This document shows, piece after piece, positions 41,607 to 42,354 of a DNA stretch of 42,354 bases. The position numbers and the translations under genes are program-made. A model generated the notes under the pieces. It was not told the origin of the DNA. It did no database searches and saw only the letters and a program-made list of their open reading frames with translations. The stretch covers positions 1 through 42,354 of the forward strand of contig JABMNI010000036.1 in assembly GCA_013204605.1 (NCBI GenBank). Direction: 5' to 3'. Source of the DNA: Ignavibacteria bacterium. Its GTDB lineage: Bacteria; Bacteroidota; Ignavibacteria; Kapaibacteriales; Kapaibacteriaceae. Numbering within the stretch: position 1 is the first letter of the stretch; each line of letters opens with the position of its first letter.

Positions 41607-42247
41607 GAATTGCACTTATCATAATGCTTACCGTAGTTTTTGTAGCAGGCGTTGCGCAAAGTCAGCCCGATACTGGTACAAAATATACCGTAGAAGCTTT
41701 GTTAACAGTAGGATTGAAATATACTCGGTTTGTAAATCCAACCACTGAGTTTACTGACAGGCAAATTTTTCCAGGCGTTACTGTCAAAGCACGTTTGCAT
41801 TGGTTTCCGAATCATTTATTAGGGATCGGAATTCAAAGTGGGTACGAGTTATTCGCAATTGAAAAGCACATTATTTTAGATGATGAGGGTGTACCTAGTG
41901 TAATTGAAATGCAACTTTCCGGAGTCCCAATTCACGCAGTATTTGAAATGCGACCGAATAATTTCAGATTGGGTGTAGGGTTAGGAATCTACTTGTTAGA
42001 GTCAAAAATTTCTTTTAACGGGTCGATAACGAAAAGCTCCGATCTAGCATTTGGTGTGTCGGCATTAGTCGGCTATGAGTGGCATATTTTTGAAGACTTG
42101 CATGTCAGCCCCGAAATCGGATTATACATGATTAGCGATCGAAGCATCGTCTCTGTTTCACCTTCGATCACACTTCGGTACAGGCTCACTCCCTCCGCCT
42201 CTTCATATAGGGGATACATTCGCTATTTCCTTACCTCCGTTGATTGA
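41603..42247 (+). CDS. Predicted outer-membrane beta-barrel protein
   Basis: This 214-residue protein starts in ATGA overlap with the GDPD gene and has a signal peptide (MRIALIIMLTVVFVAGVAQS). Strands follow (YTVEALLTVGLKYTRFV, VKARLHWFPNHLLGIGIQSG, NFRLGVGLGIYLLES, LAFGVSALVGYEWHIFE) with a C-terminal SPSITLRYRL ... YIRYFLTSVD. It has the profile of an OmpA/PorT-like small barrel. The exact family is uncertain. It converges with, and overlaps by 17 bases, the fragment at 42231-42354. Confidence 0.65.
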   Translation: MRIALIIMLTVVFVAGVAQSQPDTGTKYTVEALLTVGLKYTRFVNPTTEFTDRQIFPGVTVKARLHWFPNHLLGIGIQSGYELFAIEKHIILDDEGVPSVIEMQLSGVPIHAVFEMRPNNFRLGVGLGIYLLESKISFNGSITKSSDLAFGVSALVGYEWHIFEDLHVSPEIGLYMISDRSIVSVSPSITLRYRLTPSASSYRGYIRYFLTSVD

Positions 42248-42354
42248 TCTTCGCCCAGATTTGCTTTGTACATTTCGAAACAGGACCATCGGCGTATTCC
42301 ACCACAGACACGCCCTCCATCTGCGCTTCAGTAACCTATGTATCGTACGGGATC
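42231..42354 (-). pseudogene. ParA/MinD-like ATPase C-terminus fragment with an in-frame TAG
   Basis: Minus-strand reading from the window edge gives IPYDT, a TAG (42336-42338), then VTEAQMEGVSVVEYADGPVS and a tail to a TAA (42231-42233). The pattern I-P-x-x-x-x-V-x-E-A-x-x-x-G-x-S-V-x-E-Y resembles the end of ParA-type partition ATPases. In that alignment the TAG stands for a Tyr-like residue, one base from TAC/TAT. It is either a nonsense mutation, a sequence error at the window edge, or a coincidental frame. I cannot see the rest of the gene. Confidence 0.45.

Noticed and set aside
1-42354. tRNA, rRNA, insertion sequences and prophage
   Set aside because: No cloverleaf, rRNA stretch, transposase or terminal inverted repeat was recognised in the gaps, which are all under 300 bases.

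Overview
The window looks like chromosomal DNA of a free-living Gram-negative bacterium of the Bacteroidota/Chlorobiota side of the tree, most likely an Ignavibacteria- or Kapabacteria-like lineage. The reasons are exported proteins ending in type IX secretion (T9SS)-style C-terminal sorting domains, SBBP beta-propellers, DUF4397, DUF2807 and IgGFc-binding-like surface proteins, 'four helix bundle' (S23-type) small proteins and a leucine dehydrogenase of the Bacteroidota type. The placement is inference. I see no phage, insertion sequence, CRISPR array, rRNA or tRNA.

Layout. 1-67 holds the first codons of a four-helix-bundle protein leaving the window, followed by a 14-bp tandem array (127-322). 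309-7916 is a minus-strand run: small membrane protein, SBBP/T9SS surface protein, purC, rodA, pdxA and a DUF2339 membrane protein. 7963-14122 mixes an exported protein of unknown role, a TolB-like propeller, a lectin-fold secreted protein, miaB, a second four-helix-bundle protein and a DUF2807 lipoprotein. 14156-19393 is a minus-strand group: esterase, thiamine pyrophosphokinase and a very large TPR-transglutaminase protein. 19472-26363 is plus strand: uspA, fbp, a Tat-type superoxide dismutase, an RRM RNA-binding protein with a terminator, leucine dehydrogenase, nusB and a second SBBP/T9SS protein. 26346-32725 holds a two-domain glycosyltransferase, a small membrane protein, an acyl-CoA carboxylase beta subunit, a CAP-domain protein, a MarR regulator and prfA. 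32788-42247 is an eight-gene plus-strand cluster that is almost entirely cell envelope: DUF4397 lipoprotein, cohesin-like T9SS cargo, IgGFc-like/beta-barrel fusion, CcmB, phosphoesterase lipoprotein, beta-barrel, glycerophosphodiesterase lipoprotein and beta-barrel. The last four are tied by ATGA overlaps or a short gap. At the right edge a minus-strand fragment reads like a ParA-family C-terminus but carries an in-frame TAG.

Two genome-scale patterns stand out. First, the octamer AGGGGGCT occurs 18 times (14 further copies have four Gs) where about one would be expected by chance. It falls in different reading frames and on both strands with no strand bias. Second, short, locus-specific tandem repeats sit at six gene ends, and in each case a stop codon lies within or at the edge of the repeat array. 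Neither pattern is explained by the genes themselves.
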